Assembly (NCBI GenBank): GCA_003864495.1
Contig: ML133493.1
Span: forward strand, 2,611,820 to 2,675,819
Source: Nemopilema nomurai
Lineage: Eukaryota > Cnidaria > Scyphozoa > Rhizostomeae > Rhizostomatidae
DNA length: 64,000 nt
Direction of reading: 5' to 3'
A program made the translations under genes and the position numbers. A model generated the notes under the pieces. It was not told where the DNA came from and searched no databases. It saw nothing but the letters and a program-made list of their open reading frames with translations. Of the stretch, positions 11,953 to 24,206 are shown one piece after another. Each line of letters starts with the position of its first letter. Position 1 is the stretch's first letter.

Positions 11953-14900
11953 ATGGCGAATAGGCTCGTGTCTCTTGCTCTTTTGCTTTTGCTGTTATTG
12001 CAGACTTTTTGTTGCTCATTATCCAGAAAGAGACAAACCGGTACTCTTGGTGCAAGAACATGGCTAAGAGTAACAGGCGAAGAAGCAGATCATGCCGCGA
12101 TTCATCAAAATCGCAAAGGCCTAGAACACGCCAGTATCATTCAGAAGAAAGAAAAGTTTAATCAAAGAGGATCGAAAAGTGGTAATGATGAAACAGATGA
12201 TTTGGATAATGAAAAAGAAGAAGGAGGAAACACCTTCGGAAAACAAACAAACAAGCATTTAGAAGGCGGTTTTCTAGACACAGGTATTATATATACCAGC
12301 ATCGAACTATGGGTTCTACTTTGTTTTTATAGATTTTGTGGCTATATGGCATGCATAGATATACATTTGCTTTTGAAAATTTCTCTTTCACTCTAAAACA
12401 GACCTGCTTTTTGCTTTACTTTTTGTACTCATTAATTTCGGGTGCATAACAACATTCAGTTTTTATAATGTCATGAGAATCCAGTTATGAAAGAGCTAGT
12501 TAAATCGGATTCCTAACGCACGTCATGTCGATCGTTCTTAGGGCAGAATGGCATCGAGAAGGGAACTGACTCTTTGTTTCCAGAATCCGTACAGGGCACA
12601 GAGGAGATTGTCTCCGGCAGAGAAAGTAAAGAAGGAGAACAAACGCATAAGATAGCCAAGTTAACTAGAACAAGAGTGAATGGCCTTTCCCACGAAGAAT
12701 TGCTGCCAAAAGGTGAGTATAACTCAACATTCTGCTGCTTTGAATATTGTGAGGTATTGCGCTTCCGAAGACATATCACTTGTGTGCTGCACTGTGCATT
12801 ACATCGGGTTGATGTATTCATATTACACTTGTAAAAAATTCCGCCTTGAATGCTTGCTAAGATGCTTGGCTAGGCACTTTGGATTTGAAGCATAGTTTTT
12901 CTCTTCTAGGCAAAAGGCATGTCAGCAAGGCTGTTGTCATTCTCCTAAGCGTCATCTGTGCCCTAATTCTTACAGTTTTGTTAGTTGCATTTTGCTCAAA
13001 GATAAGGTACGTGCAAAGAAATCTTTTAAGCCAACTATACTGATGCATTCAACCTTATTGGAGTGGCGTCTACATTTCATTTCGATTGTAACAAAGTAAT
13101 GGTCATGATGATGAAGTTTTGCCTTTCCCAGAAAAATTTGCCAGTAAATAACTAAAAATAAATGCTGATAATCCTAACAGACCTGATCGAACCAATTTTT
13201 TTCATTTCAATCTCATCCATCTTAGCTTGCAAAGATTTTCGAAAAATAACTTTAATCTAGAAACCTACATATCCATATTCAGTATACAAGCTTTTTAGAT
13301 TAATCCACCAAAAAAGCAAAAAAAGATAATCTGATTATACAATTTTAAAAAAACAATCCTCGATCCTCCTAAGAGATTTGATAGGCCCTGTTAGCGGTGC
13401 TTCTCCAATATTTCATAAGACTGCCATCACAAGATCGGTCTCGTAATATAAGCTGAAAATGTTTATTCTTGTAATAAAATTAATAATTTACCCCAATAAG
13501 ATAACAGATGAAAATAATGGCTTTCTTTTCTTAGTCCCCGATTTGCTGAATGTGTTGGACGAAAGAACAGAGTAGGGTACATGCCTTTAAAGGATGCTGA
13601 TATAGAAGATGGACAAAGTATAACCATAAAAGAAGAAGAAAGGGTTGGTAGTTTTACATATCCAATGTCTATTGAAATAATAAAATCACGAATTTAAATG
13701 TCTTTAAAGGTCTATGAAAGTCACGAACTGAACTCAGGCCGAACGATAACAGGAAGCAGAAGAAAGTAGCATATAGATTCAGATGTACAAGCCGGATTGG
13801 AGGGGCTCATTACTTAATGTCATTACTTGCCCCTACTTAACCAATCCCTGGAAACACCCTTATGTTCATTTGCTGATGTGAGATTCTAATTTCAACTTCG
13901 TAATTTCAGAATGCCGAATCATGCCTTCGAGAATCCTCGACTTCTATAGGCTCACCAAAAGATGAACAGTGCAGCAGGGGTATATCAGCTGCGCAGAAGA
14001 CTGCCACTGCGCAGCTCGGTCTCCAGATAGCGCCAAGTAGATACGACGGTAATCCATTGCACAGTTAATGAACGCGAAATTCAGTTAATGTAAAATAGCA
14101 GATTAGCAACTAGCATATGAAGCCAGATGCTAACAGCTCTGACAGTACTCCTATGCTGTGTTTTGTTTGCTGCATTGCTTGTATTAAGTATATTCACGGA
14201 TGATTTATTGGGCAACGTTGCAGAGTTCTTGTTGGGTGAAATAATAGGCATCAGTGATGGCCAACAGACATTCTCTAGTCTAATATTCAAACAATAATAT
14301 TACAATTTAATACAATAAAGTTTATAAATGTTTTTAATACTCTTGTATAGATACAAGCGTGGATTGTGAATCATCAAACGACCTTGGAGGAAGAGGTCTG
14401 GATAATTCAGCACCAGACTCCTTAGACATGTCTTCACTGTCGATGATCTACATGGGCATTTACAATGTCATTGAATCGGACACGAGCAGTGATGGGTCGA
14501 GTCATCTCAGCAGAACGTCCAGTGAAAGTGAGGTTGTTCGACATGACACGGAGGCTGGGTGGTCCGGCTGGCCGTCGTACGTTGTAGAGAGAGTCAAAGA
14601 GAGGCTGCCAAGAAGTAGGTCAACAGGCAAGGCAGAAGCACGCAGTCATGTGGTGGTGTTAGATGACGAATGTGCATCGGTACTAGCTAAAGACGTATTT
14701 TCTGCACCCGAAAGTGTTCAAATTCCCATTACGAATAAAGACAGAACAGGCATTCTACTGTCAAACGACAAGCATAGCTCAGATGATTCACTTTACAGGC
14801 AAGGCATCTATGAAACATTCACTGCCTACAAAGATGGACTTAAAAAGAAAGATGCCGATGAAACTAGGATTTGCAGTTACTCTGGTGGTAAAGAGATGTC

Positions 14901-17194
14901 ACAAATAAGTCCAGGTCTTGAAGAGAGCGTTGAGGGGAAACCGTTTTTAAAAGATATCCCCCTGAATCACACACTTCAAGAGCCTACAAACAAATACAGC
15001 AAAGATGTCTTGGAAATGTACCAAGGCGAACACTTTTTTAATACTGTTCTTAAAACAAGGAGGAAAGTGTATGAAAGAACTTCTTCGAATACATCATTAG
15101 GAAGGCTGGGGGTGGTTTCCGGTGACGCCCCAGCATTAGCAACACCTGTAAACATTTCAGAAGCAAGAAAACGTTTGGATAGAATTAAAGAAAGACGACA
15201 AAGGATGCTGTCAAATAGAGACTTCCGGAATATGAGTCATAAAGTGCCAAACAACTGCCTTGAGACAGGTCAAGAAAGGAGGACCGATTCAAAGCAAGAA
15301 CTGGAACTTTGCTCTAGAAGAAACGTACATCTTGACGAGTCCCTAAAACAGAAGTTAAGCAATAACGTAATAAATGATACAGAGGAAGAGAAAAGTCTCC
15401 ACGAAGAAGATAAAAGCATAGACTTAGAAGGTTTTATTGCTGAAACAGTTGGTAATGGGTTAGAAGGACAGCCTTGTGGATCTGGCGTTGATACTAATAT
15501 TAGTGAACAAGAACCCTGTGGCTTACAAGATGTTAGTATTCGTACTACTGACATTTCGCGCACAATAAGCCATGAAAATGATCAATATGATACAATGGAT
15601 CGTAAATATGTTGCCTTTGATGGACGAAAATTGCCCACCATTTCTGAGGTTGCAAAAAAGCAGCTCAAAGTATATAATGCTGTGATGAGAGGCGAGCCAT
15701 TGAGTCCTAGTTGCCATGAATACAAAAGACTGGCGTCATGTCTGAAACGATGGCGCGATGAAATAGGCCCAGTGCGTTCGCACGAGGACTGGGGCGATTA
15801 TAGTTATACACCAGCATGTTTGAGGTTTGAAACACCCTTGCCAGTGAGAAACAAGCGGACAACAGGCAAAAGCTCCTCACGAAAACAGCTGTGCAGCCGC
15901 AGTTCTAATTCGCTGCTTGAAGGCGAGGACCCGAAGGAGAGACGTGCGAGACCGTGTGGACTGCGTTTGAACATTTGGTCGATAGTGACACAGCAGTCAC
16001 TAATTCGGAAGGCCAAGTTGTTGAGAGGGGGAGTTCGTTTGCATCTTTGGAGAGGACTTCAACTGACAACACAGAGGCAAAATGGACTGCACGCGAATGC
16101 AGTGAAACATTGTCGTTTGATTCTTGTTATACAGAAAGGAGAGAGCTCGCTCCAGCGCAACCCAGTTCACCTGGTGCTGAAGTTACCGGCCATTACCATG
16201 AAGCCAGTCACAACAGTGATGAAGCAGCAGTGCTAAGTGGCAGCCTTGATATAGCAGACATTAGTGCGGATCATGTCGTAGACAGGAAAAAACGAACTTC
16301 AAAGGAGGCTTGCTCTGAAGGAGGCTCTTCAGCTGGCCAAGAGGCAGATCATGTCATCAGTGAGAATGATACTGTGGACTCAGATAGAAATGTGGAACGC
16401 AAGTCAGGGAGTGGCAGCTCCATGACATCGTCGCTATGGACGGTTACGCCTGAAAGCTCACTATCAGTTAGCAGTTTGACAATATCTTCAAACAGTTTTC
16501 CTTCCATTGATGATATTTGTCATTACTCAGGAGAATTTGTTCTTGCCAGAGATGTCGCAGTGAAAGAAAACCAGTCAAACTACAACAGATTAATATCAAG
16601 TGGTAAGCATGAGATGTGTCTTTAGTCATATGTTCTTAATTTCACCTGATTTGAGTGATGTGTTGCAGCAGTGGACAGTAATATATTTAATTACATTAAA
16701 GTTGATAAAGCTGCTTATGAACTCGACTATTGCTCTCTTTTGCAGAGACCTCTGGCAATATGTTGTCGATACTAAGCCTCGAAAGGCCTTCAGCAGTGAA
16801 GGGATTTGGTTACCTGCGAAAATCCATGAGCGATAGTGGCATCAGCATTCTATCCCATTCCATTGCAAATGCAGTTACTAGTAGAGAAACGCGTGTTCAA
16901 AGAACTCGGGATGATATCCCAAAAAGCAATTCCGACATCGAAATCAACAAAAAAGCAATAGACCGTTGTCTGGACACGCCCAAAGAAGAGATCGTAAATG
17001 CGGTGTGCGATAAATGCCTGCAAGCTGGGAAGGCTGGTGGCCTAAGAAAAAGACGATGGCGGTTTTTCAAGGGAATATTCAAGTCAAGACGTGTGCACGT
17101 GACATCTAGTGACGGCTGTTCCACTCGAAATAATGAAAAAAAGCCAAATCCAACTAAAAGGAGATTTTTAAAAAGAAACAAAAATAAAACTTAA
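11953..17194 (+). CDS. Novel single-pass type I membrane protein with long Ser-rich cytoplasmic region, 7 exons
   Basis: Family not recognised. Exons: 11953-12283, 12542-12712, 12910-13006, 13535-13643, 13910-14048, 14351-16602, 16746-17194, with GT-AG borders and matching phases throughout. The product is about 1180 residues. Residues 1-22 are a Leu-rich signal peptide, followed at once by a basic SRKR motif. The remaining ectodomain (to about 174) is hydrophilic, charged and free of cysteine. The membrane helix is at about 175-196 (AVVILLSVICALILTVLLVA). The cytoplasmic part of nearly 1000 residues is rich in Ser, Thr, Glu and Asp and probably largely disordered. It contains a basic helix (EARKRLDRIKERRQRM) and a more ordered-looking stretch near ISEVAKKQLKVYNAVM, and ends in a strongly basic tail (RKRRWRFFKGIFKSRR). 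The large exon changes frame between about 15920 and 15953: a one-base indel, or an unusual 50-base intron (15944-15993). A signalling receptor, adhesion molecule or scaffold are all possible. Confidence 0.85.
15920..15996 (+). other. Apparent frameshift or micro-intron in the membrane-protein gene
   Basis: The Ser-rich frame upstream (ending near GEDPKERRARP) stays open to 16236 but turns unlike the protein. A second frame, blocked by TGA at 15917-15919 and open afterwards (WTAFEHLVDSD), continues the same composition and splices in phase to the last exon. One missing base before about 15953 restores the gene. Alternatively a 50-base intron 15944-15993 (GTGCGA to ACACAG) joins the frames exactly. 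Confidence 0.8.
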
Positions 17195-20100
17195 TTTCTC
17201 TGATATCGATGTAATGTATTATTAATAATTTCACTATTGGTATTCATTGATGCCATCAATTTTTAGCTGTTAAAGATACATCAGATCTCTTTATTGGGTT
17301 GATTAATGTACCACTAAGATGTGTCACAGTAGGGCACAATATGTCAGGGTTTTTTAAAACAACTTTTCACGGTGTATGGAACATTGGGACTACAATGGTG
17401 ACGTGATAACGGGTCATTGCTATGAGACACTAAGAGCAAGGAGCCGCGTTGGATGAACTTGAAAAGAGAATTGAAAGCAACAAAGAAACTATCGTAAATT
17501 TCGGACTGTATAACTTCCTTAGGACTGTGTTCTTTTACAAATTAAAAAGAGAGAGGCTCCAATAGACACAATGAAAATGCAGCATTTTCCTTCCAGCATT
17601 CGTAACCGAATGCTTTTCTCGTCCCTTCTAATTACAAATCAACGACCATCAAATTTAAAGGATGGTAACAATGTATACGCTAGTAGGTTAACTAATCGTA
17701 AGCCTTAAATATATAAGGGCTTAGCACTAATTATTCTTTATATCTTCCTAAGTGCATTGAACAAAATAGAAGAGTCGCGTTGCTACATTAATTAACGCAA
17801 ACAAACATAGTTACATCGGTAATCACACAACAACGACACAATCAATCACGAATCGCGGAATAACGCGCTTTATCGCGGGTTTCGACAGAAACAGACAATT
17901 CTGAAATAGATTCATTTTGCAAATCATCCAAGCAAAAGGCCTGAATAGAGGCAATATGTGTTCTTCTACCAACGACTATTAACTGCTGCTTGTCAAAGAT
18001 AGAGAAGAAAATCTTCCAGCAAATTTTTGCACATATGCAGTTTTAAAAAAGCTGAGTGGGATTCCTTTTAATCTTAAAAACAGTAGAGAAAGCAATGCAA
18101 CAAACTCGAACGTAACTAAAAGTATGAAGAAAGTGCATGAACTGATGGCATTTTTAGTCTACGTTGAACTAGATAAAGAGGTTGAAACTTTTCCGCTAAG
18201 TGAATTGTATTAAGTTTTATTCTGATGTCTACTCTTGCATGTATAAGTAGTACAAAACACGGAGAAGCAGGCAAATATCCATCAACCAACTTTCTCAAAA
18301 CACTGAGGGAAACATTCCTGCCATTGGTTACGCTGCTAATCGGAACACCACTCGGCAACAATTAACTTTCAACAAATGAAGATAGTGAAGAACATACAGT
18401 TACACTTTGTAAAATTGATGGGAACAAAACAAGGAATTGTTTTTAATAGATAAACGATTTTTCATGGTTTGATACTGAGTACGTATTCAAACTGTCGGGA
18501 AGCCATTTCAATAAACTTCTTTATATGTATACAATATTGAGCTTTTGGCCCTGTCTGTTCGTTCGCATTTTTGTGAAACAATCATTTCTTCAAACTGATA
18601 TATGTGAACAAGGTCTTAGAATATAATTACTGTAATACTTATAATTGTAGAAAATGTGTTCTCCTAGTGATAATTTGCAATGATCATTTCTTTGAACCAT
18701 ATTTATCAAACGTTCAAGGACGAACTGGACTCGGTACCTCAATATACTTAAAGAAAAACGAGATTTTAAAGGATGCAACCAAATTATTGTAGCGTACTCG
18801 ATTATGATGAATTTTAATTTAAAAAAAGCTTGTTGCTACATTTGAAATTATTTTCTATTGCTTTTGACATTAGCTTATCATTTAATATTAGAGGTTCTAG
18901 TGCGTCACAATTTTTGTTAACTTCATAGAACGAGGCTACCACGTGGAGTGTGATGACAACTGAATAATGGTGACTGCAAAAAGAAATTCTTTATGGGGCT
19001 GGTAACACTTTGAATTTATAAAGATATGGAGGAGTTCGAAGAAACACCATTGACAGAAACAAGCAATCAAGATCATTTTTTACATAAGATAATAATGTAT
19101 TGCTTAATTGCAGTTCACTATTAGCTACTTCGTCTTTTATCACCATGGCAAATAAATGAACAAACGTATCGCTAATTTTTTCGATTTGTTCATTTTTGCA
19201 GCATTTTAAGTAATTGTATGGTTGACAGTGGCTGCGGCGCACTTAAGTGAATTTCGAAAAATTGCAATAGCAAATGTTTGATGGATTCACAAACTTTCTG
19301 AAAATGATTTTTTAACTCATTTGGCTCGCTAGAAAGATGTTTTTGAACAATATTTAAGAAATGTGAGAAACTGTCAATTTCAATTTTGGGCCTATTTACA
19401 TTTCTGTCCTATAATGTCAGAAAGTTCGCTTCTTTAATGTCAATAGCATATACAATGTCATCCCAAGAGCGTATTCTGCAGAAAATCAAATTAAAGTACT
19501 TGTTGATAACTTTATCGGGTTGTTAAAGAAGGTTTTCAAACATTTTATTTGAACAAGGTAGAAAAGCATGGCAGCAACCTTCGGTACTAAATACACTTGA
19601 AACGTCGCAATAAATGAACAAATTGCCATAACTCGCACGGAAATGGAAAGATAAGAAACATATTATGATGACACACCACTTAAAACGTACAAATTAATCA
19701 GTGCCGAACATCGTTTAATCACCCCTAACATTTCACCAAATTTCACCATGTGCAAAGTCTATCAATAAGCAGCCCCTTTCTCGATTTTCGGAATTCATCA
19801 AGCAAATGCAGGCTTTGCAGGAAAGTAGGCATCTATTGCCTCCAAATATTAGAGAAGGAAGATGATTTAGGCAGTTAAAACCAGCTAGAACCAATTTTCT
19901 GAAACGCTTGATCAATTTTTTTCTGTAGACTCCAGGACAGAGTTTACCCTGGTATGTTACAGAATAAGCTTATTTGAATCAATTCTGTTTATGGGGCTTT
20001 TTGTTCAATTGACATGTCACTGAATTATGTCACTACTTGTTGTTCGTAAAAGGAAACGAATGGAAGAAGGCAGTTTGATGCTGCAAACTACGCTAAAAGC

Positions 20101-23100
20101 AAGCTTTCCCTGTGCCACCAAGGCCGTGCTGCATTGGAATTTAATGAGAAGGGAGCTATAACTCAACGAGGAAAGATAAACCTAGATTGGCATCCTTCTT
20201 TGAGCTTAACGAAACTCTAGACTACTCTTGGGGATTTTGGTACAACTCATGATATCCTGTCACGACAAGTAGGACCAGCAACCCATCCTGTCAATGCATC
20301 ATGCTTAGTCTGGTATCGCAGAAAGGGTTTATGTAGGGAGTCCAAAGGTTAACTCCCAAGTTCAAAGATTGTTGCAATATCAACATATTGTAGCTTCTAG
20401 ACAATAGTGGCTAGATGTTTCAAGTAAGTATGCCTTCATCTAAACTGGAGCTAGTGCTTTCAAGCACGGACCTATTGCCCATAAAAGTACTGCTTGATTG
20501 CACAGGTAGATACGTCTCAACTAAACATTGTCAGATAGCGAGAAGGCATTACGGTGCCACGAAATTGAACCTGGGAGGTTTAGAGTCAAGTTTAGTGACA
20601 TTGGAAGACCCACCATGTTTGGGGCCGACGCAAAAGAATATTTTTTAAATTAAGTCTCCAAGAGTGACTAAAGATGCATCTCCAGGACCGCTGCTGCCAG
20701 GAAATCTTTGCCAGCAAATTCTCACAGGAAATTTGTTACTATTTTGCAGGAAATTTTTAGGGTGCAATCTCTAATATTGTTAATATGGATATTGACTTTA
20801 TATGGCTCACTTTCTACCAAACAAACGGTGATTTCCAGTGATATTCAGTTTTTGTTCTGGACAATTTAACTGATTGATTGGCTTTCAGATAATAACTTTC
20901 TGGTATTACCAGCATTCATTTTCTGTTTGTCTTTTATTGGCATTGTATAAGAAGGCCTTTATTATAGATTTATGGCAATGTGCAAGCAAAAAGTCAGACC
21001 AAATATCACGAGACCGTAGGCAGATGCGGACCAAACCATCTTTCCTTTACTATTTTTTGACGGTTTAAAACAGCCAGCTGGGAAAAAACATGCCAATTGA
21101 TTGAATTACCAAAATTCTTTGGTTAAAAATTAAAAAAAAATTCAAATTTTGCGCCTTTTCTTGCATAGGACTCTCCTCTGTGAGATGCTCGTCTTGAATA
21201 CTCGAAATTGAACAACGTTGCTTGTTTTTTTCTTTTCACAATGAAGTAAAACTTAAGGAGACATTTCTTCTCAGTGATTGAATCACTGACCTTCAAATAT
21301 GAAATTCATTTTCATCAATTTTATAATGTCAAAGACGAAACTGCATTTAATGAAATGATTTTAAATATGACAGTTAATATTTAGGAAAATATTTAAAATA
21401 TTAAGCAACTTAAGATATTACTTGCTATTGCAGGAAATTTTTCAAGGTTTCGCTGGAAATTCTTGATTTTTAATTTTGCTGTCAGGAAGAAAAAACTTTT
21501 TTCAAGCCATGTCCAAAATTTCAATACTAAAATTTCTATTTCTATAAAATTTCAAAGACAAAGTTTCACAAAATAAATACCATACCGCTAAAATAGAAGT
21601 TCGACGATTCTCATTGATTATTGATTTTTAGAGACAATTTTAGAGTAGAGGAATCATGCAAGAAAATCTGGTGGTAGACGTTGGGGAAAGGAAGAAAGGA
21701 TGTATTGCACATCTCAATAACGTTACATTGACTGAGGAATTTTACCTCCTGAAAACCCATGTGCATCTTCCTTTTATCGAGTGTTTTAAGTAGGCCATGA
21801 TTACACATAAAAATGACATTGTAATGAGTGTTACCTACTGAATTGATGCAAATAAAAGACAGATAATAGAAATGTACCTCAATAAGTTTGTAAATAGATA
21901 AAATAAAATCAAGCAGTATATAAACACTTTAGAAATACTCTATCTTAAAAAAGAATAGAAGGAAGGAAGAAAAATTTAGATCTCTGAAGAAGAGGTGGGA
22001 GTGTGTTTAGCCCTACCAGGCCCTCCACCCACGTGGTGTCGTGCCTGTATCACATGCTGGATCAACTTAAACAAAATCCGCTTAAATTTTAGATATAGAA
22101 CCAATATAACCAGAGGTATCAGATTTTTTTATCCTCTGGGGTTATTCAAAAATGCCCATTCAGACGATCTCAAATAAACAAAAGTAACTTTACTATTCTT
22201 ACAAGACTTTTACACCTCCAAGTCACTATTGTCTCAAGACTTGAAGTGGCAATGTTATCAGTCACCTGATTAAAAAATTAGAACAGCATTCATCTATTAC
22301 ACTAGATAACAATTAAATTAAGACCGGTTTCGATAATTGGAATCACGAAAGATAAAGATCCATATCGGCTGACAATACTTAATCAAGATAGTGTTACGAG
22401 GCTAATTTTCAGGAAAGTTGCCAAGCTTTTTATATCATGATAAAAAACCACAACTCCGAGGCTATGTGGGAATAAGAGAACAAACTGCTCGTTCATTTTC
22501 AATGAAGACGATTACGAGGAGAGCGTGGTTTTGTCACTAATAGCGGTTTTCATTTCTCTTGCTGCAGGGGACATGGAAGTCCATAATGCTTAGGCACAAA
22601 CTGTTGACCTTTCGCTAAATTTGAAATGATCCAGCTCAAACGACTTCGAATATCGACTGCTTTCAATGTTGCGAGGCACTTAACACATCGATACGAGTAT
22701 TCTGTCTCACTTGTTTTTAATTTGAGTTTTTTCGTGATTTGAGCCATAGCTAACTGTTTTTTGCTTTTTTCATCTTTTGGTACCTATGCAGTGAAAAATG
22801 CAAAACTTTCTGGTACATCCTTGGTCGAATTTAATTCATTTACCACTAAATCGAAACTATCAGCTTTAAGATAAGGGAGAGAAGGGCATATATTAAGTTA
22901 ATAAAAAACGTTAGATGTTTTGCTAAATTTTTCACTCAGTTCTAAGTGTCTTTAGGAAACAAGCGACCTTCTTGCAACGCTTTTTAGAAAAGACATGCAC
23001 GAAAAGCTAGAGAAACATGGTTAAGGCAAAACAAGTAAGTATATGTATATTGTGAAAAATAGAGCAAGGGTTTGCCAGTGGTTGAATTAATATTTTTCAT

Positions 23101-24137
23101 AAAAATCATCGATTAATTGATGATTATATTAAACCCGAGTTTCTGAAATAGAACTCATCACTGTCAAGCCTTTGGTCTGCAGGCAACTCGAGGGAGACAA
23201 AACGATGGCAAAATTGGAATCTAGGACAAGAAAGGATCAATCGACATGCCAGAGCGGATAATTTTCATAGAGAAGAGCGAAACTTCTAATATCGGACTGA
23301 GGAAAAAACAAAATTTCCTTTATGATATAGAGAAAGCCGAATGGCGAAGGTAGTGTGGGAGAGGCCAAATGCTTGCTAGGTCATCCATTCTTCTATGCTT
23401 GATAACAAAGCCTTCCCTTGCGGATAACCCTCTATGTGAAATTATCAAACAACGAAGCTTGATTTAAAAATTTACCGAGTTACGCAATTAGAGATTATTC
23501 GAAAACAATTTTACGAGTCTTGGTGCTAAACTACCGCGCTTCTGTTCACGAAACAAAGATATCGACTAGTAGCAAAGAATGCCGAAAAAACAGGATTGCG
23601 TTGATCTGTTTTTGCACTTGAGTGACCTATATCAGTGTTCACATCCCACCCCATAGCAAACACCACTAATGTTAGTGGTAGCAATATTATCGCTGATAAA
23701 GAGCAACGCAGCGTTGATCCCAGCGGGTCAGGTCATTTGACAAAAAGGCTCATAAAAACTAATGCCGAAAATATCCACGGCAATGTCAACTTTAGATGGC
23801 CAGTATTAAGAGCAAATAATTGAGGTTATCAGGCGAGTGGGACTGATAACACATGAGAACCTTTCAATCACGTACGTTGCTGGAAGAAAGTCCAGTACCT
23901 ACTTAAGCAAGGTACCACCTACAACCACTTGCAACAACAACAACCATTGCATTTTTTTGGTCGAACTCATGTGGCTCGAAGGGGTCACTGCTGCCTGGCG
24001 GGGACAGCCTCGGGTTGATTTGCCAGCCAACAAGATGGGCCGCGTTGTCAACCAGAGAGATCATTGGAAGCAAGCGCAGATTGGACATAGGATATGTCTG
24101 CTTGGGATTGCAGCGATTCACTGACAAACTGCAACTT
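17195..24137. other. Intergenic DNA, no gene recognised
   Basis: AT-rich, with short open frames only. No canonical AATAAA was noted soon after the upstream stop other than one overlapping the last codons (17184-17189). Related GCAGGAAATTT motifs recur near 20700-20760 and 21430-21490 and may be remnants of an old repeat. A short palindrome ACCACTAA-TG-TTAGTGGT is near 23663. Confidence 0.55.
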
Positions 24138-24206
24138 TCGACAACATCAGTCGAAAGTTGTCGACATCATCAGTCGAAAGTTGTCGACAACATCAGTCGA
24201 AAGTCT
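24138..24206. repeat. 23-base tandem repeat, three copies, self-complementary
   Basis: Period-23 units contain TCGAC(A/T)(A)CATCAGTCGAAAGTTG-type sequence. Each contains CGAAAGTTGTCGAC, and the array is preceded by the inverse AACTTTCGAC, so the transcript or single strand could fold into hairpins. Confidence 0.75.

Noticed and set aside
16003..16236. Continuation of the first frame in the large exon of the membrane-protein gene
   Set aside because: Its composition changes abruptly (Leu/Arg-rich) while the overlapping frame keeps the Ser/Glu-rich character and splices in phase to the last exon.
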